A DNA stretch of 64,000 nt from Quatrionicoccus australiensis. GTDB taxonomy: Bacteria > Pseudomonadota > Gammaproteobacteria > Burkholderiales > Rhodocyclaceae. The stretch covers positions 2,666,001 through 2,730,000 of the forward strand of contig NZ_CP075188.1 of NCBI RefSeq assembly GCF_020510525.1, written 5' to 3'. Shown here piece after piece: positions 34,409-41,775 of the stretch. Within the stretch, counting starts at the first letter, position 1; every line of letters starts with the position of its first letter. The notes beneath the pieces were generated by a model that saw only the letters and a program-made list of their open reading frames with translations, did no database searches and was not told the DNA's origin. Position numbers and translations under genes: made by a program.

Positions 34409-35755
34409 TCAGTCCTGTCCGCCAGCAGTGCCTGGACCAGGCTCCAGGCCACATTGCTTCAGACGTCGGTAGAGCGTCCTTTCCGAAATTCCCAGGTGTT
34501 TTGCCAGAGCCTGACGGCTCCCGGCAAAATTGCGGACCAGGCGAACGAAAGCAAGCGGGTCGGCATCAGGAGCGGCTTGACGAAGCGATTGCGGCGGCTG
34601 CGCCAATGCACCGGAAAAAGCGCCAGGCGCCAGCGAAGGCAAGTGTGAAAGGCGGATCTGGTCACCATCACAAAGCAGGCAGGCGCGTTCGAGAATATTG
34701 CGCAATTCCCGGACGTTGCCGGGGAAAGAGTAAGCCTTCAACCAGTCGACTGCCTCCGCTGCGAAGCTCAATGTCCGTCCGTTGGCAACCCGGGCGAGCA
34801 GGGCCTCGGCGAGCAGCAGGACGTCGTCGCCGCGTTGCCGCAATGGCGGCAGGAAGATGGGAAAGACATTGAGGCGGTAGAAGAGATCCTGGCGGAAGGA
34901 AGCTTCAGCAACCATTTCCGCGAGCGGCCGATGGGTTGCGGAAACGATCCGGACCTCGGCCTGGCGCAAATCCGGAGAACCGACCCGGCGATAGGTACCG
35001 GTTTCGAGCAGGCGCAACAATTTGACCTGGATCGACAAGGGAATGTCGCCGACTTCGTCGAGAAACAGGGTTCCGCCCGAAGCCGCCTCGACCAGACCGG
35101 TCTTGCGCGCGGTTGCGCCGGTGAAAGCCCCCCGCTCGTGGCCGAACAACTCGCTTTCGAACAGGGTTTCGGCCAATCCGGAGCAGTCGACCGCCACAAA
35201 CGGCTTGTCCGCCCGCCGGCTGATCTGATGAATGGCGTTCGCCACCAGTTCCTTGCCGGTGCCGGACTCGCCCTGCAGGAGCACCGCGGCATCTGAGGGC
35301 GCGACGCGGGCGACCAGTTCCATCATGCCCAGAAACATGCCGGAGCGTCCGATCAGTCCCTGGGCGTGCGCCAGACTGCGCGCCCCGGGCAAAGGCTCGA
35401 GCTTCTCGACGTAATAGGCGATTTCGCCGGCGCCATCGCGAATCGGCGACAACTCGATGTTCTCGAACATCTCGCCGCGCGAAGTATGGTGCAAGTGCAG
35501 CACGCGCTCGCGCTGCCCCGAATGCAGACTGCGCTGCAGGGGGCAGGACTCGCCGGCCTGGTCGCAAGGTACCGTGTAGCGGTGCGAAACCTCGTAGCAC
35601 TTGCGCCCGACAACCTCGCGCTGGTCGTTCCAGTTGTTCCGGTAGGCCTCGTTGGCCGCAACGATGCGGTAATTGCGGTCGCAAAGGATGTGCGGCTCGG
35701 CCAGGTTCTCCAGGAAGGAGATCAATTCACTCAACGCCGCTTGCTTGTCTGCCAT
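34409..35755 (-). CDS. Sigma-54-dependent activator with cysteine-containing PAS domain
   Basis: ATG 35755 gives 448 residues. The N-terminal PAS domain (about 8-120) reads [18 protein letters not shown] and carries CYEVSHRY followed by [12 protein letters not shown], three clustered cysteines plus a His. The AAA+ module (about 130-365) has Walker A GESGTGKE, the sigma-54 contact loop GAFTGA and Walker [16 protein letters not shown] Fis-type helix-turn-helix ends the protein ([20 protein letters not shown]). No receiver is present, so it likely senses directly through PAS. It is divergent from the cytochrome bd cluster, whose upstream DNA has a -24/-12 promoter and repeated CTGCCA boxes, so control of that cluster is the strongest inference. 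Confidence 0.92.
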   Translation of the reverse strand: MADKQAALSELISFLENLAEPHILCDRNYRIVAANEAYRNNWNDQREVVGRKCYEVSHRYTVPCDQAGESCPLQRSLHSGQRERVLHLHHTSRGEMFENIELSPIRDGAGEIAYYVEKLEPLPGARSLAHAQGLIGRSGMFLGMMELVARVAPSDAAVLLQGESGTGKELVANAIHQISRRADKPFVAVDCSGLAETLFESELFGHERGAFTGATARKTGLVEAASGGTLFLDEVGDIPLSIQVKLLRLLETGTYRRVGSPDLRQAEVRIVSATHRPLAEMVAEASFRQDLFYRLNVFPIFLPPLRQRGDDVLLLAEALLARVANGRTLSFAAEAVDWLKAYSFPGNVRELRNILERACLLCDGDQIRLSHLPSLAPGAFSGALAQPPQSLRQAAPDADPLAFVRLVRNFAGSRQALAKHLGISERTLYRRLKQCGLEPGPGTAGGQD

Positions 35756-35763
35756 GCCATCCC

Positions 35764-35810
35764 CTGCCAACAAATACTGCCACAAAACTGCCATTCTGCC
35801 ACATGGCAGA
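35764..35810. promoter_or_regulatory. Repeated CTGCCA boxes: candidate upstream activator sites
   Basis: CTGCCA occurs at 35764, 35777, 35788 and 35796, and the last copy forms the inverted repeat TCTGCCACATGGCAGA (35795-35810). The cluster is about 80-125 bases upstream of the -24/-12 promoter, the usual distance for sigma-54 enhancer sites, and directly precedes the activator's own start, which suggests autoregulation as well. Confidence 0.65.
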
Positions 35811-35886
35811 CAAACCAGCCTTGGTCCGACATCCGGCCGGCCTTTTTAATCATGGACTTGACACCAACGGAGCGGGTATCGCGAGC

Positions 35887-35902
35887 TGGCACGCGTCTTG
35901 AT
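35887..35902 (+). promoter_or_regulatory. Sigma-54 (-24/-12) promoter for the cyd cluster
   Basis: TGGCACGCGTCTTGAT matches the -24 consensus TGGCACG exactly. The -12 part is TTGAT, where TTGCA/T is usual, so the GC step is altered. The predicted start near 35913 would leave a 25-base leader before cydP. Confidence 0.7.
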
Positions 35903-35937
35903 AAGTAAATGCTGATATTAACCCGTGGAGGCAGTTC

Positions 35938-36138
35938 ATGAACCAGCGCGATCGCCGCTTGCGCAAGGAGATTCTTGTCATCGTAGTGATCAAGCTGATT
36001 CTCATTGTCGGCCTGTGGTGGTGCTTTATCCGCGAAGCACGGGTGACCGTGGACAGCGCGGCCGCCGCCCGCCATCTCGGCAATCATGAACTGACCGCCA
36101 GCAACCCGCCCCAGCAAGGAGCCCGCAATGCTCAGTGA
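35938..36138 (+). CDS. cydP: Cytochrome bd oxidase putative small subunit CydP
   Basis: The 66-residue protein has one membrane helix (ILVIVVIKLILIVGLWWCFI) after a highly charged N-terminus (MNQRDRRLRKE), the features of the CydP family that precedes cydA in many betaproteobacteria. A GGAGG ribosome site lies just upstream. Its stop overlaps cydA by 11 bases, so the two are translationally coupled. It is the first gene after the sigma-54 promoter. The helix probably packs against CydAB; this role is inferred from family context. Confidence 0.8.
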   Translation: MNQRDRRLRKEILVIVVIKLILIVGLWWCFIREARVTVDSAAAARHLGNHELTASNPPQQGARNAQ

Positions 36139-37690
36139 GCAACTCGTCGATCTTTCCCGACTGCAGTTCGCCGTCACCGCGATGTACCACTTCCTCTTCG
36201 TGCCGCTCACCATCGGCATGACCTGGATCCTGGTCATCATGGAGTCGGTCTATCTGATGACCGGCAAGACCATCTACCAGGACATGACCCGCTTCTGGGG
36301 CAAGCTGTTCGGCATCAATTTCGCGCTTGGCGTCACCACCGGCATCACCATGGAATTCCAGTTCGGCACCAACTGGGCTTATTACTCGCATTATGTCGGC
36401 GACGTCTTCGGCGCGCCGCTGGCGATCGAAGGCCTGATGGCCTTCTTCCTCGAGTCGACTTTCATCGGCCTCTTTTTCTTCGGCTGGGACCGCCTGTCGC
36501 GCAAGCAGCATCTGCTGGTTACGCTGCTCATGGCGATCGGCACCAATCTTTCGGCACTGTGGATCCTGATCGCCAACGGCTGGATGCAGAACCCGGTCGG
36601 CGCCGAGTTCAGCTACGTAACGATGCGCATGGAAATGGTCGATTTCTGGGCCGTGCTCTTCAATCCGGACGCCCAGGCCAAGTTCGTCCATACCGTCTCG
36701 GCCGGCTATGTCACGGGCGCCATGTTCGTGCTCTCGATTTCGGCTTTCTACCTGTTGCGTGGCCGCGACGTCGAGTTCGCCAAGAAGAGCTTCCGCATCG
36801 CCGCCGCCTTCGGCTTTGCCTCGATCTGTTCGGTCATCGTGCTCGGCGACGAGTCCGGCTACACCGTCGGCGAAGCACAGCAAACCAAGCTTGCTGCCAT
36901 GGAAGCGATGTGGGAGACCGAACCGGCACCGGCCGGATTCAACGTCATCGCCCTGCCCAACGAAGCCGAAATGAAAAACGATTTTGCCATCGAGATCCCC
37001 TGGGTCATGGGCATCATCGGCACTCGCTCGCTCGACAAGCAGATCCCCGGCATCAAGGAAATCCGGGAAAAGAACCGCGAACGGATCATCAACGGCCGGC
37101 TCGCCGCCATCGCCCTCGATGCACTGCGCAAGAATCCCGACAACGCCCAGATGAAGGCTGAATTCGAAGCCCGCAAGAGCGATCTCGGCTTCGGCCTGCT
37201 CCTGAAAAAATACGTGACCGATTACGCCCAGGTCACCCCGGCGATCATCGACCGCGCCGTGGCCGACACCGTGCCGCGCGTCGCCCCGATGTTCTGGAGC
37301 TTCCGCCTGATGGTCGGTTTCGGTTTCCTGATGCTGGCCCTGTTCGGCGCCGCCCTGTGGTCGTCCGTCAAAGGCGACTTTGCCGATAAAACCGGCCTCC
37401 TGCGCTGGTCACTGTGGATGTTGCCGGTCCCCTGGCTGTCTTGCGAACTTGGCTGGTTTGTTGCCGAGTACGGTCGGCAACCCTGGACCATCTACGGCGT
37501 ACTGCCGACCCATCTCTCGGTTTCGACGCTGTCGGTGGGCAATCTCTACGGCTCGCTGGCCGGTTTTGTCGGCTTCTACACCGTCCTGCTGATTGTCGAG
37601 ATGTACCTGATGACCCGCTTTGCCCGCCAGGGACCGGGCAGCCTGGGCACCGGCCGCTACGACAACGAAGCGCAACATGCCCACGCCTGA
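36128..37690 (+). CDS. cydA: Cytochrome bd ubiquinol oxidase subunit I
   Basis: CydA carries hemes b558, b595 and d and oxidises quinol while reducing O2 with high affinity. The 520-residue product has the N-terminal YHFLFVPLTIGMTW (heme ligand His), repeated long hydrophobic helices and the signature GRQPWTIYGVLPT near residue 445. The segment between the sixth and seventh helices is long (roughly residues 255-385), which fits the long Q-loop subfamily of the E. coli enzyme. It overlaps cydP at the start and is followed after ten bases by a periplasmic protein gene instead of directly by cydB. Confidence 0.97.
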   Translation: MLSEQLVDLSRLQFAVTAMYHFLFVPLTIGMTWILVIMESVYLMTGKTIYQDMTRFWGKLFGINFALGVTTGITMEFQFGTNWAYYSHYVGDVFGAPLAIEGLMAFFLESTFIGLFFFGWDRLSRKQHLLVTLLMAIGTNLSALWILIANGWMQNPVGAEFSYVTMRMEMVDFWAVLFNPDAQAKFVHTVSAGYVTGAMFVLSISAFYLLRGRDVEFAKKSFRIAAAFGFASICSVIVLGDESGYTVGEAQQTKLAAMEAMWETEPAPAGFNVIALPNEAEMKNDFAIEIPWVMGIIGTRSLDKQIPGIKEIREKNRERIINGRLAAIALDALRKNPDNAQMKAEFEARKSDLGFGLLLKKYVTDYAQVTPAIIDRAVADTVPRVAPMFWSFRLMVGFGFLMLALFGAALWSSVKGDFADKTGLLRWSLWMLPVPWLSCELGWFVAEYGRQPWTIYGVLPTHLSVSTLSVGNLYGSLAGFVGFYTVLLIVEMYLMTRFARQGPGSLGTGRYDNEAQHAHA

Positions 37691-37700
37691 AGGAAGAAAC

Positions 37701-38159
37701 ATGCGTCTCACCTTTCTCCTGATCGCCCTCGGCCTGTTGCCACTCGGCCCGGCGGTGGCCGATGAGCACGACACCCACCGCCCGGCGCAAACAATCGACT
37801 ACGCGCTGATCCTGCCGGCCAACCTGCCGCATATGCTGCGCAGCGCCAATGAACAGGCCGCCTTGCTCGGCCTTGATGACAGCCAGCGCCAGGCCGTCCG
37901 CGAACTGATGGCGGAGGCACCGCTGCAGGTTTTTTCCCGCCTCGGGCAGGCGGAAAAACTCGAGCAGGCGATTGCCCGCGACCTGCTCCACAAGCAGCTC
38001 CCGCTCGCCGAACTGGAGCCCCGCCTGGACCAGTTGGCAGCCCTCAAGCGGGCAGCCAGCACCGCCCAGATCGCCACCATCAACCGCCTGCAGACGCTGC
38101 TCAGCCGAAGCCAATTTCGCCAGTTGCTGCAAATCAACGGCGTCCCGGACCCGCAATGA
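37701..38159 (+). CDS. Periplasmic Spy/CpxP-like protein between cydA and cydB
   Basis: The 152-residue product has a clear signal peptide (MRLTFLLIALGLLPLGPAVA). The mature protein is almost wholly helical, with LLGLDDSQRQAVRELMAEAP and a later RLQTLLSRSQFRQLL, resembling the L-x-x-x-Q repeats of the Spy/CpxP/LTXXQ family. Those proteins are periplasmic chaperones or stress sensors. An AGGAAG ribosome site precedes ATG 37701, and cydB starts 36 bases after its stop. A direct place within the oxidase operon suggests a task in assembly or protection of the bd oxidase; this is inference. Confidence 0.7.
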   Translation: MRLTFLLIALGLLPLGPAVADEHDTHRPAQTIDYALILPANLPHMLRSANEQAALLGLDDSQRQAVRELMAEAPLQVFSRLGQAEKLEQAIARDLLHKQLPLAELEPRLDQLAALKRAASTAQIATINRLQTLLSRSQFRQLLQINGVPDPQ

Positions 38160-38195
38160 ACGCCGCACCCCAACTCCGTCCCTGAGGAAACAAGC

Positions 38196-39335
38196 ATGTT
38201 CGATTATCCAACCCTGAAAATCATCTGGTGGCTGCTGGTCGGCGTATTGCTGGTCGGCTTCGCCATCATGGACGGCCACGACATGGGCGTCGGCACGCTG
38301 CTCCCCTTCGTCGGCAAGAACGACGTCGAGCGTCGCATCGTCATCAACACCGTCGGCCCGCACTGGGACGGCAACCAGGTCTGGTTCATCACCGGCGGCG
38401 GCGCCATTTTCGCCGCCTGGCCGCTGGTCTATGCAACCGCCTTCTCCGGCTTCTACTGGGCCATGCTGGCCGTACTCTGGGCGCTGTTCTTCCGTCCGGT
38501 CGGCTTCGATTACCGCAGCAAGATCGACAACCCGACCTGGCGCAACACCTGGGACTGGGGGCTGTTCGTCGGCGGCGCCGTACCGCCACTGATCTTCGGC
38601 GTCGCTTTCGGCAATCTGCTGCAAGGCGTTCCCTTCCATTTTGACGATCATCTGGTGTCGACCTATACCGGCAGTTTCTGGGCGCTGCTCAATCCCTTCG
38701 CCTTGCTCTGCGGCGTCGTATCGACGGCAATGATCACCTTCCATGGCGCCATCTACCTGATGCACCGGACCGAAGACGTGGTTTACCAACGGGCCCGGCA
38801 GGCCATGCTGATCTTCGGCAGCCTGCTCTTGCTTGGCTTCTCGATTGCCGGCATCTGGTTATGGCAGGGCATCGAAGGTTACGTCATCAGTTCGCCGGTC
38901 GACCCGGCGGCACTGCCCAATCCGCTTGCCAAGAACGTGCTCCGCGCCACCGGAGCCTGGCTGGCCAATTACCAGGCTTACCCGGCCAGCATCGCCCTGC
39001 CCGTACTTGCCTATGCCGGCATCCTGAGTGCCATGATGCTCGCCGCCGCCGGCCGCACGCTGGCCGCCTTCGTCGCCTCGGCACTGACCATCGTCGGCAT
39101 CATTGGCACGGCAGGCATCTCGCTCTTTCCCTTCATCATGCCCTCGTCTACCGACCTGCGCTCCAGCCTCACTGTCTGGGACAGCGTATCCAGCCAGTTG
39201 ACGCTGGAAATCATGCTCTGGGCAACCCTGATCTTCATGCCGCTGATCATCGTGTACACCAGTTGGGCTTACAAGGTGATGGCCGGCAAGGTAACCGCCG
39301 CCTATATCCGCGAAAACGAACATGCCGCTTACTAA
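38196..39335 (+). CDS. cydB: Cytochrome bd ubiquinol oxidase subunit II
   Basis: CydB forms the heterodimer with CydA and is needed for heme insertion. The 379-residue product has the expected eight or nine helices, with the family start IWWLLVGVLLVGFAIMDGHD, GDGNQVWF-like HWDGNQVWFITGGGAIFAAW near residue 55, RPVGFDYRSKI near 107, and the C-terminal SWAYKVMAGKV. The next gene's ribosome site AAGGAGA overlaps the stop codon region, so the Rieske gene is coupled to cydB. Confidence 0.97.
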   Translation: MFDYPTLKIIWWLLVGVLLVGFAIMDGHDMGVGTLLPFVGKNDVERRIVINTVGPHWDGNQVWFITGGGAIFAAWPLVYATAFSGFYWAMLAVLWALFFRPVGFDYRSKIDNPTWRNTWDWGLFVGGAVPPLIFGVAFGNLLQGVPFHFDDHLVSTYTGSFWALLNPFALLCGVVSTAMITFHGAIYLMHRTEDVVYQRARQAMLIFGSLLLLGFSIAGIWLWQGIEGYVISSPVDPAALPNPLAKNVLRATGAWLANYQAYPASIALPVLAYAGILSAMMLAAAGRTLAAFVASALTIVGIIGTAGISLFPFIMPSSTDLRSSLTVWDSVSSQLTLEIMLWATLIFMPLIIVYTSWAYKVMAGKVTAAYIRENEHAAY

Positions 39336-39345
39336 GGAGATTGCC

Positions 39346-39960
39346 ATGCCCACCTGCACCGGTCAGGCCGAATCGTTTTGCTGCAGCGACAGCCCGGCCC
39401 GGCGCCGGTGGCTGATGGCCACCGCCGGCCTCGGCGGTGCCTTGACGCTGACCGCACTGACGCCCTTCGTCAGCAGTCTGCTGCCGTCGGAGCGGGCCAA
39501 GGCGGCCGGAGCGCCGGTCGAAGTCGAAATCGACAAACTGGCAGCGGGCGACATGATGATCGTCGAATGGCGTGGCAAGCCGGTGTGGATCCTGCACCGC
39601 ACGCCGGAAATGCTTGCAGCGTTGAAAAAAGCCGAGCCCTTCCTGGCCGACCCGGCGTCGGAAGAACGGCAGCAGCCAGATTACGCGACCAACGAATATC
39701 GCTCGCGCAAGCCCGAGCTGCTGGTCGCCATCGGCATCTGCACCCACCTCGGCTGCTCACCGTCGAAAGCTTTCGACGCCGGCGACGCAGCCCTCGGCGC
39801 CGACTGGCCGGGCGGCTTCCTCTGTCCCTGTCACGGCTCGACCTTCGACTTCGCCGGTCGCGTCTTCAAGAACAAACCGGCCCCGACCAACCTCGAAATT
39901 CCGCCCCATCGCTACCTGAGCGACAGCCGCCTGATCATCGGCAGCGATGAAGCGGCCTGA
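39346..39960 (+). CDS. Rieske [2Fe-2S] protein, bc1-type, inside the cyd operon
   Basis: The 204-residue protein has an RRRWLMATAG twin-arginine-like motif and a membrane anchor, then a Rieske fold with CTHLGC (Cys132, His134, Cys137) and CPCHGS (Cys160, Cys162, His163); all cluster ligands and both disulfide cysteines are present. GRVFKNKPAPTNLEIPP after the cluster is typical of the ubiquinol-cytochrome c reductase iron-sulfur subunit. ATG 39346 lies ten bases after cydB. No cytochrome b or c1 gene is present in this window, which makes its position between cydB and cydX unusual. An extra N-terminal Cys set (CTGQAESFCC) precedes the anchor. It may donate electrons within or near the bd oxidase, or be a displaced petA; neither is shown. 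Confidence 0.92.
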   Translation: MPTCTGQAESFCCSDSPARRRWLMATAGLGGALTLTALTPFVSSLLPSERAKAAGAPVEVEIDKLAAGDMMIVEWRGKPVWILHRTPEMLAALKKAEPFLADPASEERQQPDYATNEYRSRKPELLVAIGICTHLGCSPSKAFDAGDAALGADWPGGFLCPCHGSTFDFAGRVFKNKPAPTNLEIPPHRYLSDSRLIIGSDEAA

Positions 39961-39987
39961 TCGCCAAACCCAAACCGGAGATTGAAC

Positions 39988-40119
39988 ATGTGGTACTTCA
40001 CCTGGATGCTCGGTATCGGCTTTGCCGTACTGCTCGCCATTCTCAACGCCCTGTGGGGCGACAACGAGGATGCCCGCCTGCTTTCCCTGCGCGGCGACCG
40101 CGATGCACGCGAGCGCTGA
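39988..40119 (+). CDS. cydX: Cytochrome bd small subunit CydX
   Basis: This 43-residue protein begins MWYFTWMLGIGFAVLLAILN and continues with ALWGD and a charged tail, which is the CydX family pattern: a single helix that stabilises the heme region of CydAB. Start ATG 39988 has a CCGGAG ribosome site. Its 3' end overlaps the next gene by 17 bases in another frame. Confidence 0.95.
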   Translation: MWYFTWMLGIGFAVLLAILNALWGDNEDARLLSLRGDRDARER

Positions 40120-40405
40120 AAAAAGACCGCCGGAAACGGCCGGGCTGGCGATCCTGCCGCTCGGCATCGGCCTCGTCCTGCTCGTCGTCATGACCATCCT
40201 GCCGGGCATCGCCACCGACCGCCAGGGACGGGCCGACCATCTGCTGGCCATGCTCATTTTCTGGAGCATGAGTGCCGGCTTCGTACGCGGGGTCGGCTTC
40301 ATTCCCCGCCATTGGCTACCCCGCCTGCTGCTCTCCACCCTCGCCTGCGGCCTCGCCCTCAGCCTCGCCTTGTGGCGCCTGAACCTGCTCGGCCGTATCG
40401 GTTAA
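40103..40405 (+). CDS. ybgE: Cyd operon membrane protein YbgE family
   Basis: The 100-residue product has three membrane helices (LAILPLGIGLVLLVVMTIL, LLAMLIFWSMSAGFVRGVGF and LLLSTLACGLALSLALW), and SAGFVRGVGFIPRHW fits the cyd operon YbgE family that follows cydX in E. coli. The start at 40103 lies within cydX. Function is not established; it is not essential for bd oxidase activity in E. coli. Confidence 0.8.
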   Translation: MHASAEKRPPETAGLAILPLGIGLVLLVVMTILPGIATDRQGRADHLLAMLIFWSMSAGFVRGVGFIPRHWLPRLLLSTLACGLALSLALWRLNLLGRIG

Positions 40406-40427
40406 CCCCGCAAAAACAGGAAAAATC

Positions 40428-40814
40428 ATGCAAATCGCCGTTACCAGTCAAAACCGCAAGACCATTACGCAACATGCCGGCAAATGCCGCAAGTTCTGGA
40501 TATACGACATCCAGGAAGGCCGCGTCACCGGCAAGCAATTGGTCGAACTGCCCATGGAGCAGAGTTTTCATGCCAGCCAGCACCAGCTTGCCGAAGCCCT
40601 GACCAAGGTCAATGTGCTGATCTCCGCCAGCATGGGCGCCGGTCTGCACCAACGCCTCAAACAGAGCGGCATCCAGCCGGTCATCACCATGGAAGAAGAC
40701 CCCGACCAGGCGGTCAACGCCTTCCTCAGCAACAATCTTGACCTTCTCCCGGTGGACCGGGAACATCACTGCTCCGAACACGGTCATGGACACAGGCATG
40801 GACACTCACACTAA
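40428..40814 (+). CDS. NifX/NafY-type (dinitrogenase iron-molybdenum cofactor biosynthesis) domain protein with His-rich tail
   Basis: The 128-residue protein has the compact fold of the NifB C-terminal/NifX/NafY family: MQIAVTSQNRKTITQHAGKC at the start, FWIYDIQEGRVTGKQLVEL, and LISASMGAGLHQRLKQSGI near residue 66. The C-terminus HCSEHGHGHRHGHSH is a metal-binding tail. Family members bind iron-sulfur or FeMo-type cofactors. No nitrogenase gene is nearby; context is the cyd cluster with a Rieske protein, so cluster or metal handling is plausible but unproven. Confidence 0.8.
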   Translation: MQIAVTSQNRKTITQHAGKCRKFWIYDIQEGRVTGKQLVELPMEQSFHASQHQLAEALTKVNVLISASMGAGLHQRLKQSGIQPVITMEEDPDQAVNAFLSNNLDLLPVDREHHCSEHGHGHRHGHSH

Positions 40815-40824
40815 TCACTCGCGC

Positions 40825-41253
40825 ATGAAAGCAATCCGCCCGGCACTTCTGCTGCTCGCCCTGATGAGTTCGGGCCTCGCCTCGGCGGAAGAAGGCAGCA
40901 TCGTGGTCAACCTGAAAAACATCCGCGACGACAGCGGCATGTTGCGCGCCTCGCTGTATCGCGAAGCCGAGACCTTCCGCAAGGAAGACAAGGCGCTTCA
41001 GGTGATCGCCGTGCCATCCGTCAAGGGCGCGGCCCGGCTCGTCTTCAATGGCGTCCCGCCCGGCCGCTACGCCATCATGGCCTATCACGACGAAAATGCC
41101 GACGGCAAGCTCAATCTCCGCCTCGGCATGTTCCCCAAAGAAGGCTACGGCCTGTCGAACAATCCCGCGATATTCGGGCCGCCAAAATTTGCTGACAGCG
41201 CTTTCGAGCATGCCGGCCCGAGCACCCCTGTTAATATAAGCATTTCCTACTAA
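40825..41253 (+). CDS. DUF2141 periplasmic protein
   Basis: The 142-residue product has a signal peptide (MKAIRPALLLLALMSSGLAS) and a mature beta-sandwich domain with IVVNLKNIRDDSGMLRASLY, GVPPGRYAIMAYHDENADGK and a terminal NPAIFGPPKFADSAF, which is the DUF2141 pattern. The start at 40825 is preferred over in-frame ATGs inside the preceding gene because it gives a clean signal. The function of the family is unknown. It follows the NifX-like gene by ten bases. Confidence 0.85.
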   Translation: MKAIRPALLLLALMSSGLASAEEGSIVVNLKNIRDDSGMLRASLYREAETFRKEDKALQVIAVPSVKGAARLVFNGVPPGRYAIMAYHDENADGKLNLRLGMFPKEGYGLSNNPAIFGPPKFADSAFEHAGPSTPVNISISY

Positions 41254-41276
41254 ACCATTCACATGGCCGACACCCA

Positions 41277-41666
41277 ATGAAACAGACCCTGCTACAGGAA
41301 AAATACCCGATCTTCGTTGCCGAAATTGCCAAGACGGAAACCACCTATCAGACCGTTGACGCCCTGGTCGACTACTACAAAGGCAAAATTGCCGAAAACC
41401 CGAAGGTGCAATTCATCGGCGTCTTCGACCATTACGCCCACACCAGCAAAATCGGTGGCGACATCGTGGCCGGCCTGAGCGCCGCCGTCGACATCATCTT
41501 CTGCTTCGGCTTCGCCATCCCGACACCGCAAATGCTCGCTGTCCGGCCGCGCTCGATCGGCATTGCCGACATGGGCGACAAGTTCGTCGTCAGCTTCATG
41601 GAAGCGCCGATGCAACCGGCCAACCAGGCCATGGAAGCCTGGACGCGCGCCCTGCGCAACTGCTAA
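41277..41666 (+). CDS. Conserved cytoplasmic protein of unknown function, last gene of the cyd cluster
   Basis: The 129-residue product has no signal peptide. It shows KYPIFVAEIAKTETTYQTVD, FIGVFDHYAHT and GLSAAVDIIFCFGFAIPTPQ, then VRPRSIGIADMGDKFVVSFM. The hydrophobic stretch around residue 75 looks buried rather than membrane-spanning. I do not recognise a characterised family. It lies 23 bases after the DUF2141 gene and is followed by a strong terminator, so it ends the transcription unit that begins at cydP. Confidence 0.75.
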   Translation: MKQTLLQEKYPIFVAEIAKTETTYQTVDALVDYYKGKIAENPKVQFIGVFDHYAHTSKIGGDIVAGLSAAVDIIFCFGFAIPTPQMLAVRPRSIGIADMGDKFVVSFMEAPMQPANQAMEAWTRALRNC

Positions 41667-41685
41667 CCACCCGCCTCTGGCTTTC

Positions 41686-41718
41686 CCCCGCTACGCCATG
41701 CGTAGCGGGGTTTTTTTT
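41686..41718 (+). terminator. Rho-independent terminator of the cyd cluster
   Basis: The 11-bp arms CCCCGCTACGC and GCGTAGCGGGG with a three-base loop are followed by eight T residues. It ends the unit from cydP to the conserved protein and faces the convergent transporter gene. Confidence 0.95.
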
Positions 41719-41775
41719 ATCTTCGCCCAGATCGGCAAGTGCCGCTCCCGGAAGCGGCAGCCAGCCCGGTTAGCA

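Noticed and set aside
35858..35863. TTGACA box upstream of cydP as a sigma-70 -35
   Set aside because: The best -10-like sequence is only 13 bases away; the sigma-54 type element fits far better.
40428..40814. Nitrogen fixation locus based on the NifX-like protein
   Set aside because: No nif structural or assembly genes nearby; single NifX/NafY-type domains occur in many non-fixing bacteria.
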